A stretch of 64,000 nucleotides of DNA from Ahaetulla prasina (lineage: Eukaryota; Chordata; Lepidosauria; Squamata; Colubridae). Under the pieces are notes generated by a model. That model ran no database searches. It was not told the DNA's origin and was given only the letters and a program-made list of their open reading frames with translations. The stretch is taken from positions 14,603,858-14,667,857 of the forward strand of contig NC_080543.1 of assembly GCF_028640845.1 (NCBI RefSeq), given 5' to 3'. A program made the translations under genes and the position numbers. This document shows, in pieces, positions 33,800-44,700 of the stretch (its first letter is position 1; each line of letters starts with the position of its first letter).

Positions 33800-34191
33800 C
33801 AGGTAGCCCCTGAATTACGACCACAATTGAGCCCAAAATTTCTGTTCTTAAATGAAACCTTTGCTAAGTGAGTTTTGCCCCAATGTACGACCTTTTGTGC
33901 CACCATTAAGTGAATCCCTGCAGTTGATAAGTTAGTAATCTGGTTGTTAAGTGAATCTTGCTTCCCCATTGACGTTGCTTGTCAAAAGGTTGCAAAAGGG
34001 GGATCACATGACACCAGGACACAGCAACAAGGGGTCGCAAGTATGAACCCCTTAGCAAGGATCTGAATTTCGATCCCATGATCATGGGGATGCTACAGAG
34101 GTTGTAACTGTGAAACACAGTCCTAAGTCACTTTTTTCAGTGCCGTTGTAACTTTGAACGGTCGCTAAATGAATGAGTCGAGGACTACCTG
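33800..34191. mobile_element. TA-flanked MITE (CAGGTAG family)
   Basis: Left end TA/CAGGTAGCCCCTGAATTACG, right end GAGTCGAGGACTACCTG. It keeps TTGAGCCCAAAATTTCTGTT and CAGTGCCGTTGTAACTTTGA. The right TA has decayed to CA. Confidence 0.8.
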
Positions 34192-34572
34192 CAATTGTAA
34201 GTTCCATGGCTAAGCGATCAGTCATTAAGTGATTTATGCATGATTTTACAACCTTTGTTTTTTTGCCATGGTTTTTAAGCAAACAATTGTAGTCAAACAG
34301 CTTGCCTGGTTGTTAAGCAAATCCAACTTCCCCCATTGAATTTGCTTATATGAAACCCCCCAGTGTGGAATATGACAACCACATGACACACACCCCCACC
34401 AAGATATTGCAACCCTTGTAAATGCTTGCCATTTGCCAAGAGTCAAAATTTTAATCACATGACCACAAGGAGGCTGCAACAGTTGTAAGTGTGAGGACTG
34501 TTGACAGTCAGGTTTTTTTAGTGCCTTTGTAAATTCAGTCATTAATGGAACCAGTTGTAAGTCAAAATCTAT
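34192..34572. mobile_element. Older CAGGTAG-family copy, adjacent
   Basis: The same order of motifs in more diverged form (GGTTGTTAAGCAAATCC, TTTTAATCACATGACCAC, CAGTTGTAAGTCAAAATC), head to tail with the preceding copy. Confidence 0.6.
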
Positions 34573-35349
34573 CCGTATGAAATACCTATGGTATATAATG
34601 TGTTCATTAAAATCAGACTTAATTTCTTGTCAAGAGTGGGAGGAACTGCATCTTTTACATGGAATTTTGTATGATTTCATATACTCTGAGATATTCCCTT
34701 GACTTCTTAGTATACTTCAATTGTTCATCATTATTCAGGCATGCGTAAATACAAAAATCTACAGCAACGGGGTAAACAGATGGATCAGCAATTGTGCATG
34801 TAATTAGAAATAACCCTTGATACTTTTTTCTCTAAGTTTAAATAGTCAACTCCATTTATATGGGGGGGGTTAAAACCCATTTTGATTGAAACAAATGATT
34901 CCCCCAGTAATAAAATAAATAAGAAACCATCTGAACGTCTGTCGCTGAATATAATCTTACAATGCCATTTTCACTTTAAACAAATTGCTGGCGTTTCAGT
35001 GATCCCTAAGAATGATCCAACGGGACCATGAACTTCTACTAAAGTCACCCTTGCTGTAATGATCAAAAAAAGAAAAAAGAAAAGTGAAGCTAAGATTGTA
35101 GGTTAACCAAGTAAAACAAGAAACTCAGTAATTAAACCCAGATGAAGGCATTTGAGAAACTCACATCTTTGGGGTTGCCAAGAAAATTGGAGATAGCTTC
35201 CTTGCAATGTTTAGATAAGTATGTGTCACACAATAAGTCTACCTGGAGTAGAAGATGCTCCTCTGATTATTGAGAAGACCACTGACATCTTCCCAAGCAG
35301 ATCTGAATTTGATGATTATGGTCAGTCCAAGCTATAAAGAGGTCCATTG
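34573..35349. other. Intron, no gene seen
   Basis: AT-rich sequence with a G-run at 34862-34869. Confidence 0.45.
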
Positions 35350-35702
35350 CAGGGGTGAAATGCTACCGGTTTGGACCGGTTCCCCTGAACCGATAGTAAA
35401 AAATGCTACCGGTTCAGGTGAACCGGTATTTCTGATGATCAGCTGGGTGATGATCGGCTGTGACGCACAATTTATATTAGCTAGAATCATCAGATTTCCT
35501 GCTTTATAGCTAATCTAAATTATGTGGCACAGCGGATTCCCTCCCCCTCACTGTTCTACTTGCCTTTGCAGACTTGGAAGTCTTCAAAATGTTCCTTTTT
35601 TTAGCGCTGCATGGGCACGCCTGAGGCGCTCGTGTGCGCAAAGCGGACGCTCGGTAGCAGATTCACAGAATCAGTAGCAGATTTCAGAGGATTTCACCGC
35701 TG
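35350..35702. mobile_element. hAT MITE (GGTGAAATG / ACCGGTT subfamily)
   Basis: Ends CAGGGGTGAAATGCTACCGG and AGGATTTCACCGCTG. Flanks GTCCATTG (35342-35349) and GTCCCGTG (35703-35710), 6 of 8. ACCGGTT motifs repeat in inverted order near the left end. Confidence 0.8.
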
Positions 35703-35815
35703 GTCCCGTGGTGTCACTATTAAAAGTTGTGGTCATACAATTGGTACTAGAATCTGAGGGTCGTGAACTAAGAAACCTTGCCACTGTCAAAGCAGAAATT
35801 AAACGTACTATAAAG

Positions 35816-35937
35816 CAGGGGTCTCCAACCTTGGCAACTTTAAGACTTGTGGTCTTCAACTCACAGAATTCCTCAGCCAGCCAAAGCTGGGAGTTGAAGT
35901 CCACAAGTCTTAAAGTTGCCAAGGTTGGAGACCCCTG
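35816..35937. mobile_element. 122-bp foldback hAT MITE
   Basis: The first 37 bases, beginning CAGGGGTCTCCAACCTTGGC, are perfectly complementary to the last 37. With few mismatches the pairing extends further, so most of the element is one hairpin. Flanks CTATAAAG (35808-35815) and CAATAAAG (35938-35945), 7 of 8. Confidence 0.93.
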
Positions 35938-35945
35938 CAATAAAG

Positions 35946-36423
35946 TATATTTTTTTCAGAATAAGTGAATTTGATGAGATCAAAGTGGACTGGTATAAAT
36001 CAAGTGTTCATAAAAACGAGACCATACGAAAGAACTAAACTGCAATAATGCGTAAAAAGGTCAAAGTTCAATATCTGATGAATCCAGTCAATTGGGTTGA
36101 TTAACCCAATAAATGACAGGTCTGTCAGAATTAATAGTATCCAATCAGCAACAACCACATTTCACAACTTAGTTTTTTGTTCAGTGGCCACACCTGTTTC
36201 AAACAATAGAACCACCGGCTGTACACCTGAACTTTATTGGATGGACAACGTCAAATTCAATTTGGTAACATATTAATGGAAAATGAGGAATTGCAATTCA
36301 TTCAGCCAGGTCATTTCCAGGCATAGATTGTAGAACAGACCATAAATCGTCTCTTTATCAATTGTACAGGCTAAACTTGGAAAATTAAAGAAAGTAAACG
36401 TGACTGATCTTTGACAGGTCTAT
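35946..36423. other. Intron, no gene seen
   Basis: No recognised element. Confidence 0.45.
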
Positions 36424-36440
36424 AAAATTACTGCAAGGGA

Positions 36441-36696
36441 TAGGAATTATACTGTATTAGTGTATTTGTTTAAATGGGAAAGGGGAGTTAAGGCTGCAAA
36501 GGAGAGAGGAGAAGTTATGGGTGATGGTTTATTGTTGTATTTTAGCTTATGATTGTTAGATGTAATATCCTGTATTTTGCTCTGGGAAGTCTCGGGGGGA
36601 GGGGGGAGGAGTGTTGAGGGGAGGGAAGAGGGCGGAGGGAGGTGGGGGGGAATAATTGTTGGAAAAAATTTTTGTAAAACTTTTTCAATTAAAAAA
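36441..36696 (+). mobile_element. L1 LINE 3' end, sense to the FAT exon
   Basis: A G-rich 3'UTR (CTCGGGGGGAGGGGGGAGGA) ends in TTTTTCAATTAAAAAAAAAA. It is flanked by long duplications whose clear part is AAAATTACTGCAAGGGA at 36424-36440 and 36697-36713. Heavily 5'-truncated. Poly-A tail and long TSD are diagnostic of L1-type target-primed insertion. Confidence 0.85.
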
Positions 36697-36729
36697 AAAA
36701 TTACTGCAAGGGAATTGGTGGGTTTCAGA

Positions 36730-36955
36730 TATTGTTACCACCGGTTCACCCCGTGAGCGTGCACATACCTTCCATGCCTTCACCCGGCTTTCCGCGCATG
36801 CGCTTTGCTCATGCATGCAACTTCCGCACATGCTCCCAGCCTTGAAAACATGGCTAAATAGGACGGCATAGCACCAGGGAGGGTGGGCAAGGTGGGCCCA
36901 CCCGCGATCTCCCTACCGGTTCGGGTGAAACCAGCTGAATACCATCGCTACAAGG
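36730..36955. mobile_element. Degraded hAT MITE (ACCGGTTC family)
   Basis: CAGATATTGTTACCACCGGTT at the left and GGTGAAACCAGCTGAATACC at the right. The CGCATGCGC-rich interior resembles 45700. No clean target duplication. Confidence 0.6.
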
Positions 36956-37158
36956 AATGTATCCTGTCTACTTACCTTACGTGAAAGGGAATTTGAAAAG
37001 CCATGAGATTCAAGGCCTTGCTCAAATATGAAAATGGATAAAAAAAATAGTCTTGGAATTTGAAAGGGAAAAAGCAGAACTTTTCAGGACAACGATGTGG
37101 TATTGCTGAAGAGGATGGCATAAAATGTTGAAAAAAGAGTAGGAACAGCTGGCTACAG

Positions 37159-37305
37159 CAGTGTTTTCTAACCATTGCAATTTCCAAGTGTGCCGACTTC
37201 AACTCTCAGAATTCTTATTGAACGGCCATGTTGGCTGTGGGATTCTGGGATTTTTAATCCACACGCCCAGAAAATTGTTAAGGTTGGGAAATATCACTCT
37301 GGAGA
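37159..37305. mobile_element. Degraded foldback MITE (35816 family)
   Basis: CAGTGTTTTCTAACCATTGC and GGTTGGGAAATATCACTCTG with CTTCAACTCTCAGAATTC inside. The target duplication is not recognisable. Confidence 0.55.
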
Positions 37306-38094
37306 TATTTTGTCCAATTCTGAATGATATATGAAAGGATGTTTCACATCGAAGACCAGTACCTCATCACCCTAGAGAATGGAACATGGAATAATTGATT
37401 CCAGTTATAGGAAGGCAGATTACTTTTGAATGTTAGGGGGAAAAAAACTCTTTTTAAATAATGTAAGCCATTGAACAGTCGAACCGATTATTAAGAGAAA
37501 TGATGAATTACCCTTTGCCAGATGTGCTCAAACAGAAACTGGAGGTGTCATGGGTGCTTTAATTTTGATTCCTACATGATCGGGTGGAGGGCTCAGTGGC
37601 ATAAATCTCTGTTAGTTTTATGATGGTTTCATGCTCACTGTCCAGATGCTGTAATTATCTGGACCCAGGTTATTTAAACACCATAATTCTAATTGTCATC
37701 CTTGATCACTAAAGATATTTGTTTCAACTGTTTGTCTTTATTCACCCCTGCCACTTTCTCTTCCTCTACTACTTGTCAGTATGTTATGACCGCCCTACCC
37801 AACCCAGCACAGTTGTGAGTTTTAGCAGGAGCCGCTAATGAGACCGAAAGTAATGCTGTATTAAGTAAAAATGAGTGTAAGAGATGACCAGGCTGAGCCC
37901 GAGGGTGGGGTCAAACAAATCATAAGTCATGAGTCCCTGCGCGCCCATAAGAGATCCAAGTTCAGCCCACCTTGAATGCCTAGTTAAATCCTTCTTATTT
38001 CCCATGAACATTAGTAGCTCAGATTTTTGTAGAGTGCTTAAGGTTGCAATAATACTCATTTGCACCAGTTCAATTGGAGCAACTCAAAAATCAT
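37306..38094. other. Intron, no gene seen
   Basis: No repeat recognised; short open frames only. Confidence 0.45.
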
Positions 38095-39145
38095 CAGCCA
38101 TGCTTGTGAGTTTATCGAAGCCTGGCACTCCACAAGCAATTTTGTCAACAGACACATTGACCTACAACCAGCCTACGAACTCCTTAGAATCCAAATCAAC
38201 CACACCAAAGACAGCACTCAACCAGCCCACGAAATTCCACTGCCCCCACATCAGCAGTTCACATCCCAAAAACACTGACCTGAAGTAATCCCCGTATCAC
38301 AAGACCCATCACAAGACTCACTGATGACTCACAGCTGACCCATCACAAGTGTCGTGACTCAGGCCCAAGTTGGTAGTAGTAAACTCAGTCAGTTTAAAAA
38401 CAAAAAACTTTGTTAGAACAGCTGAGAATTAACTCATTCTCAGCATAGTCCAAACTAAATCAAAACAAATTCTTCCTAACACAATTCTTCAGTCTTATCA
38501 CCAACCTTGGTCTAATTAGGCAAATTGCCAAAGGCTTTTCTTGGCAAAAGTTCAAAAGCAGAAGACGCTGACAAGAAATAAATGCAGCAAGACAAGGCTA
38601 TCAGTGTTGTTTTCCAGCAAACAGCCCAAACGCCGTTGCTGGTCTTTTAAGCCTTATGGGAGGGGCCAATCATCTCTTGGCCCTACTCCCGAGATGACCT
38701 CTTTGCTTTAGCTGCTCTTGCCTTCTGGAAGCTCTTCTCTTGCGTGCATTAGGAGCAGGCTCCTCCTGTTCTTCTGTCTCACTACTGTCAGCCTCTGGAG
38801 GCTCTGGAGTCCGCACATCACTCCCCAATGGCCCTGGCCTCACCTCTGCCTCCGATGCAGAGCCCTCATCCAGGCCTTCTCCAGCCTCCAGGACTGGTCC
38901 ATGTTCTTCCTCAGCCTCATTGCTGTCCGACTCCGTTGCCAGCTCCGCAGGCTGCTGGCAGACCACAACAACAAGATCCTCACTTGACACACCCACACCT
39001 GAAGCCCTTATAAATAGAACACTGACATCCCCTAAACTCCACTGAAGATATTACCTAGCCTAGTAACAAAGCATTTGGAAACCAACCCACAAGCTCAAGG
39101 AACAAATCTCTACCCCTAATAAACTACATCTACATGCCATTAAAA
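38095..39145 (+). mobile_element. Penelope-like element 3' region, split by a solo LTR
   Basis: The plus strand translates to the GIY-YIG endonuclease-side C-terminus typical of Penelope-like elements (FIEAWHSTSNFVNRHIDLQP, AYELLRI). The 3' region resumes after the LTR at about 38976 with TATAAATAGAACACTGACAT and CTGAAGATATTACCTAGC. Frame intact over roughly 70 codons. The reverse transcriptase is absent. Confidence 0.75.
38350..38970 (-). mobile_element. Solo LTR, 621 bp, inside a Penelope-like element
   Basis: Perfect 5-bp duplications ACAAG (38345-38349, 38971-38975). The minus-strand LTR runs TGTTGTGGTCTGCC to GAGTCACGACA. GATTGGCCCCTCCCATAAGG (CCAAT-like) is followed by CTTAAAAGACC (TATA-like) near 38650-38670. 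Closely related to 15531-16092. No internal coding region. Confidence 0.9.
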
Positions 39146-39446
39146 GAGACAATAAAAAAGAAAGAAAGAAAAAGATCAAAGCACTTTCTTGTCAGCTGTC
39201 AGCATCTAGATAAGCAGATATTAACATCCAAGATTAATACCAGACCAACAATCAAGCAGTAAATATTACCGCAATCAAGGAACCACCAAGAACACTGTCA
39301 GGGTAAGCCACTTCTATGTAAACAGATATAAACACTACTTTCTAGCACCGTTGATGTTATCTAGTTGGGTAATTAAACGTCTGCAAAAACAACAGCCAAA
39401 CTGAGCGCACCAGAGATTCTACATGTCATGTTTGTGTTACATCATG
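39146..39446. other. Intron, no gene seen
   Basis: A-rich start (AAAGAAAGAAAG); otherwise unassigned. Confidence 0.4.
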
Positions 39447-39454
39447 TGTAGAAG

Positions 39455-39717
39455 CAGTGGTGGGATGCTGCCGGTTTAACATCCGGTTCAGTGATCGTGC
39501 ACTTTGTGCGCACATGTGCACAGTTTTACAAATATGTGTGTTACCTTCTGTGTTACCACTTGGGAGTAACACAGCGGAGGCACAGCAATCCGCTCTGCTG
39601 TGAAGATAAAGATAAGTAAAGCGCAGGGGCGGGTGAGCGGGCCGACCTGATTGTGGGAGCGATCCAGCTGAGCGTCGGAGCTATCTGTTCGGCCGAACCG
39701 GTAGAATCCCACCCCTA
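39455..39717. mobile_element. hAT MITE (GGTGGGATGC family)
   Basis: Ends CAGTGGTGGGATGCTGCCGG and GGTAGAATCCCACCCCTA. Perfect 8-bp duplications TGTAGAAG lie at 39447-39454 and 39718-39725. Confidence 0.9.
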
Positions 39718-39725
39718 TGTAGAAG

Positions 39726-40385
39726 CATGTAGTAGATAAGGTTTCCTTTGTAATAAACATGTATATTGTCTTTTTGTCCTTCAAAGACCCATTGAACAGA
39801 AGCAGTGCTTTGCATAGCCTTAACAGTGAGTCATGTGACTTGAAAGCATTTTTCATGCTGCAATCTTAAAAGAAGATGGGGCTCTTGATCACTCAGCTGT
39901 TGTCTGAAAAGAGTCTAGCATTTTCAGAATGTTACTTTCGTTTTAAGTGTTAGCTTTTTGGGGAAGTTCTGTTTTAATTTATTAAAGTTATATTACCAAC
40001 CACCAAAGCCTTTCCACAATTTAAAATAAACTATAAAATCAGCATTAAATGTGAACATATTCAAGACATGTTGAAAGCAAAAACAATTAAAATCAACCAT
40101 TAAGCTAGCAATTAAAAGCCAGCAATTAAAAGTTGTGTTTTAGGGGCTATTTAAGGTTAAGAATTTAGGCCTCTCAACTCCACAGGGAGAGAATTCCAAA
40201 GAAGTGGGGCAGCCTCAGAAAAATTGAACTGAATTGAGTTTGTCTCTGCCAGAGTGGTATATATAGTCCACCACTTCAGCTGTTGGAGTAAAGAAATTCA
40301 GTTGTTAACCTTATATCACTCCTCCATGTGCAGGCTTTTAACTTCCATCCTCCTTGAAGGAGCAAAGATTTTCTCGCTATCTAAC
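39726..40385. other. Intron, possible decayed LINE end
   Basis: Between about 40135 and 40225, GGGAGAGAATTCCAAAGAAG and GGGGCAGCCTCAG resemble an L2-like antisense remnant. No gene. Confidence 0.35.
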
Positions 40386-41172
40386 AAAATGAAATTCAAC
40401 AGTGAAAAAAGTAAGGTTCTACATTTAGGCAAATAAATAAATAAATAAATAAAACCAAAAGGCACAGGTACTGTATATGTGGTACCTTGCTCAACAGGAG
40501 TAACTGTGAGAGGGATCTTGGAGTCCTAGTGGACAACCATTTAGATATGAGCCAGCAGTGTGCAGCAGCTGCCAAAAAAGTCAACACAGTTCTGAGCTGC
40601 ATAAACAGAGGGATAGAATCAAGATCACGTGAAGTGTTAATGCCACTTTATAATGCCTTGGTAAGGCCACACTTGGAATACTGCATCCAGTTTTGGTCAC
40701 CACGATGTAAAAAAGATGTCGAGACTCTAGAAAGAGTGCAGAAAAGAGCAGCAAAGATGATTAGGGAACTGGAGGCTAAAACGTATGAAGAATGGTTGCC
40801 GGAAGTGGGTATGTCTAGTTTAATGAAAAGAAGGACTAGGGGAGACATGATAGCAGTGTTCCAATATCTCAGGGCCCACAAAGAAGAGGGAGTCAAGCTA
40901 TTCTCCAAAGCACCTGAGGGCAGGACAAGAAGCAATGGGTGGAAACTGATAAAGGAAAGAAGCAACTTAGAACTAAGGAGAAATTTCCTGACAGTTAGAA
41001 CAATTAATAAGTGGAACAACTTGCCTCCAGAAGTTGTAAATGCTCCAATACTGGAAGTTTTTAAGAAAATGTTGGATAACCATTTGTCTGAAGTGGTGTA
41101 GAGTTTCCTGCCTATGCAGGGAGTTGGAGTAGAAGACCTCAAGGTCCCTTCCAACTCTGTTATTCTATTCTA
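40386..41172 (+). mobile_element. CR1 LINE, 3' part of the polymerase ORF, largely open
   Basis: It opens with KMKFNSEKSKVLHLGK. An AATA expansion (40431-40455) shifts the frame, then about 204 open codons follow: SNCERDLGVLVDNHLDMSQQ, LYNALVRPHLEYCIQFWSP, KRRTRGDMIAVFQYLR, WNNLPPEVVNAPILEVFKK. It ends with CCCTTCCAACTCTG and TATTC/TATGC units. The catalytic palm lies upstream of the truncation. Confidence 0.92.
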
Positions 41173-41655
41173 TGCTATGCTATGCTATTCTATTCTATTC
41201 TATTCTAATCTATGTTTTGAAATTGTGTTATAATTTTAGAATTTTGAGCCACCCAGACTCACTTGGTTGAGTTGAATAGCTATAGACAATGAATGAATGA
41301 ATGAATGAAGTTGTTTGTGGCAAGTGTCAGTTTCTAATGAACTCACTGATTCAAGAGGAACATTAAACAAAAAATTATCTCTATTAGGAGAACACTGGAG
41401 GAGTAAAGTGTGTGTTTGTGTGTAGAGAGAAAGCTGTAACATCTGGAATAATGGGAAATAACCAGTAAACCAGTTTTCTGTTATGTTGCTTATAGTAGCA
41501 TATATTTCTGTGCGATCCCGCCCCCTGTGAAGATATCCTCACCAATCTAGGTTTCGGAAAGTCCCTTAAAGGCCTGACTGTGCCAGTGGCCTGAGGAACC
41601 CACGGAAAAGGTGAACGAGTGACGTGGCTATTTAAACATCCCTTCGCCTATTACA

Positions 41656-41840
41656 GGTATTCCTCTACTTAAAACCATTTGCTTAGTGACTATTCAGAAT
41701 TACAACTGTACTGAAAAAAGTGAGTTGCAACCGGTCCTCGCACTTACAACAAATTGCAGCATCTCCATAGTCACATGATCAAAATTTGGGTGCTTTCCAG
41801 CCAGCGTATATTTACAATAGTTGTAGTGTTCCGGGCAATG
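41656..41840 (-). mobile_element. CAGGTAG-family MITE, one arm only
   Basis: TA/CAGGTATTCCTCTACTTAAA then CATAGTCACATGATCAAAAT. It breaks off at GTTCCGGGC, where a piece of hAT MITE (41841-41915, GGGGAAGGATACTACAAAAT) follows. Confidence 0.65.
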
Positions 41841-42147
41841 GTGGCAGGGGAAGGATACTACAAAATCTCCATTCCCACCCCACTCCGGGGGAAGGATACT
41901 GTAAAATCCCCATGCTGAATTCCTGCAGTGTTGAGTGCCGACGTTTGAACTTTCGCGGATTCCTTCTTGGTTTTTGGATTCTTGCCTTGCTCTTTGGCAT
42001 TCTGGACTCTTCGACTTGCCTGCTGAATTTTCTTGCTTGCAGCCGTGGTGCTCACGGTATTGGACTGGACCATTTGCAGCCAGAGGCTGCTTGAGGTATG
42101 TGTGTGTGCGTGTTATCCCTTTGCCAGAAATGTGGGAGCGTTTGGGG

Positions 42148-42520
42148 CAGTGGTGAAATCTGAACCGGTTTACTACCAGGCAGTTCAGCTGGAATCATCA
42201 GAGACTTTTGTGTGTTTTTTTACCTTTTAAAATCATTTTTTTAATAACCTATTCGGCCAAATAGGTTGTAAAACAAATACTTTAAAAAGTTTTTTTAAAA
42301 AAAGGCTCTAACGATTGTGCGGCTCATCTGTTATCGTCAGAGCCTTTTGTTCTACCTTTTAAAAGCATTTTTTAAACGAAGCGGGGAAGCGGCAACCAGG
42401 CATTGGGTGGGCATGGCCGGAGGGGGGAGCAGGGATTTTTGCTACCAGTTCTCTGAACCACCTGCTGCCATCTCTACTGGATCGGCCAATCCAATCCGAA
42501 CTGGGACCATTTCACTCCTG
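42148..42520. mobile_element. hAT MITE (GGTGAAAT subfamily)
   Basis: Ends CAGTGGTGAAATCTGAACCG and ACCATTTCACTCCTG. Perfect 8-bp duplications GTTTGGGG lie at 42140-42147 and 42521-42528. The interior TTCGGCCAAATAGGTTG matches 14883-15276. Confidence 0.9.
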
Positions 42521-42528
42521 GTTTGGGG

Positions 42529-43004
42529 GGTATTTGGAGCAATAAAGGGGCGGTTTGAACTGCCAGCTGCCTGTGTTCCCTCTGTTCCATGCCCCGGGTC
42601 ATCACAGTCTTACCTTTCATTGTTTGACAGTCTCAAATAATACCAACTCCGGGTGAAACCAGTTCTAGAGATTTCCTCCTCGCCAGTGTGCAAGTGACAC
42701 GTTTGCCAAAGTGACACTTCAAATGCAAGGCTGGTATTGCACCTTCCACCCCTGGCTGTATAGAGTTCAGCTAGTTTAAAATGATAAAATGGGCTATCAG
42801 CAATGGAAGAAAATTGCCTGGCTGTTCATCAGGACACTAACGTGAGAAGAGTGTTAAACATTGTCAAAGCAACAATGAGTTGGGTAGAGGTGTCTACACA
42901 GAGACAAGCCAGTATATTTTCATCAGTGCCACATGAGAAGGGATGCTGATGCTGATGCCGATGATGATATAAATACAAATAGAAATAGAAATATTATATA
43001 CAGG
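42529..43004. other. Intron, no gene seen
   Basis: A GATGCTGATGCTGATGCCGA short tandem patch near 42942-42970; otherwise unassigned. Confidence 0.4.
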
Positions 43005-43253
43005 TAGTCCTTGACTACAATTGAACCAATGGTGAAATCCAATTTTTTTTACTACCGGTTCTGTGGGCATGGTTTGGTGAGTGTGGCAGGGGAAGGATAC
43101 TGCAAAATCTCCATTCCCACTGCACTCTAGGGCCAGCCAGAGGTGGTATTTGCCCCTTCTCCAAACTACTCACAGTGTCTTCTACCAGTTCTCCGAACTG
43201 CTCAAATTTTCCACTACTGGTTGTCCAGAACCTGCTGGTATTCATCCCTGCCA
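43005..43253. mobile_element. hAT MITE abutting a CAGGTAG-family tip
   Basis: 43001-43025 is the left tip of a CAGGTAG MITE. From about 43027, CCAATGGTGAAATCC leads into a hAT MITE with CTCCATTCCCACTGCACTC, ending GGTATTCATCCCTG. No target duplication is visible, so the junction may reflect deletion. Confidence 0.6.
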
Positions 43254-43843
43254 CAGACTGTCTTATTTTTTGTTTTCCACCAAATGCAGGCTAACTGAGG
43301 TCACTGACATCTCTGTCAAATTCCATTTAAAAAACAATTTGTCATGCAAGGATGAAGAAATACAAGAAATCAATTCCATGCAAATACCAAAGTCAGCACA
43401 TCTAAGTAGCTAACATGTTACATTTTTCTGCATCTTTTCCTCTGAAGCAAGAATTCCACTATTGCGTTTTAAGTGAAAATAGAAACTTTAGCTGCTGAGA
43501 AAAGATGCACAAGATAAACATATTTTTGATGTCATATTTGGAAGGGATTTTTTTTTTTTACTAATCTGTATCAGATAATTTTCTAAAATAATTTGATACA
43601 GATAATATGGAAAAAAAGATAGTCATATCTCACTATCAAGCTACTCTGGGCAGTTTACAATTCCATAAGTATAGAACAATTAAAAGGTTGAGAAAATTAA
43701 AACTATAGGCACTGAAAGTAAAGCATTAAAATTGGGGTTCTGCGGTTTGAGTAGGAGTCTTAGACTTTCTCCACATACTTTTCTTTTAATCTTTTCTCCA
43801 GTTCTTCAAAATTTCGAACAGATTTATCTTCCAGTCTCTACAC

Positions 43844-43846
<3 letters not shown>
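43254..43846. other. Intron, weak LINE-like patch
   Basis: GCTACTCTGGGCAGTTTACAA near 43640-43662 may be a decayed L2-like 3' end. No gene. Confidence 0.35.

Positions 43847-43880
<34 letters not shown>
43847..43880. repeat. (CA)n microsatellite
   Basis: About 16 CA units directly before the Penelope-like fragment. Confidence 0.95.
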
Positions 43881-43882
<2 letters not shown>

Positions 43883-44145
43883 GTAGGTCTTGGCATATTC
43901 GGGGCTTTTCCCATGTAAGATTGAGAGTATCTTGGCGATGTTTCGACGAGGTCTCACTCATCATCTTCAGGCTGGTACTTTCGGCTTCGTGCTTGTGCGA
44001 GCAAAGCGTGGTCAGAGCTGCCGTCTCTCTATAAATACTGGTGGGGAGTGTTGCTCTGAACAGCTTGGTTGGCTGTGTGGTTGCATCTTGATTGGTAGAT
44101 GGAGTGGGTGTTTGCATTTACATGACTGTGAATTCCTTTCATTCA
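43883..44145 (-). mobile_element. Penelope-like element 5'/3' repeat fragment
   Basis: The minus strand carries GATGATGAGTGAGACCTCGT, CGAAACATCGCCAAGATACT and CATGGGAAAAGCCCCGAATA, a terminal repeat I recognise from vertebrate Penelope-like elements. It ends where LTR-like sequence begins. Confidence 0.6.
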
Positions 44146-44149
44146 CAGT

Positions 44150-44640
44150 CAGCAAGTCCTGTCCAAACAGTCTTTCAGAGAAATATTTATCAACACGAAC
44201 CTTATCTCTCTTGGAAAGCTGCCAGGTAACTAGTTTCTAAATCCAGGGCAAGGCAAAACTTGACACAGAGTTTCTTAGAGTCACGAACAGATCTTTCCAC
44301 TCTTGCCACGACCGACCGATCGAATTGTTTCCTGCAAATGCCCCCTCCCTTTTCGCTCTTCTTTTGTTTCCTGGGAGGGGAGGGGACAATCACCTCCAAG
44401 GTGTGGCTTTACTCCCAAGTTGATCCTAGTCTTAGTTGTTCTTGTGTTCTGGCAGCTCTGTGCATGCGCACACTGGGTACAGGTTCCAGCTGTTCCTCTG
44501 CCTCACTGCTGTCTATCTCCCTCAACGCAGAGCCCTTGTCCGAGCTTTCCCCAGCCCCCAGGACTGGTCCATGTTCCTCTCCAACCTCTTCACTGTCCAA
44601 CTCTGTTGCCATCTCTGCTGGCCACCGGCAGGCCACAACA
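44150..44640 (-). mobile_element. Solo LTR, boundaries uncertain
   Basis: The right part (44364-44640) is clearly related to 38350-38970 (TGTTGTGGCCTGCC on the minus strand, then the acidic-frame region). The left part differs from it, suggesting a variant U3/R or a recombinant. The right flank is CA microsatellite, so no target duplication can be assigned. Confidence 0.6.
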
Positions 44641-44700
44641 CACACACACGTACACACACACATACATATGTGTGTGTGTGTGTACGCGTGTGTTTATAAT
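44641..44700. repeat. CA/TG dinucleotide patch
   Basis: ACACACACAC turning through CATATG into TGTGTGTGTG, a small inverted microsatellite. Confidence 0.9.

Noticed and set aside
38670..38996. Acidic, Glu/Ser-rich ORF resembling a nuclear protein
   Set aside because: It lies inside a solo LTR and recurs in sister LTRs at 15858 and 44409 with different lengths. No initiation context or internal retroelement genes.
40254..41101. Possible host gene encoding a 204-residue protein
   Set aside because: The sequence is a CR1 reverse-transcriptase C-terminus (LEYCIQFWSP, LPPEVVNAP) with an AATA frameshift and CR1 3' end.
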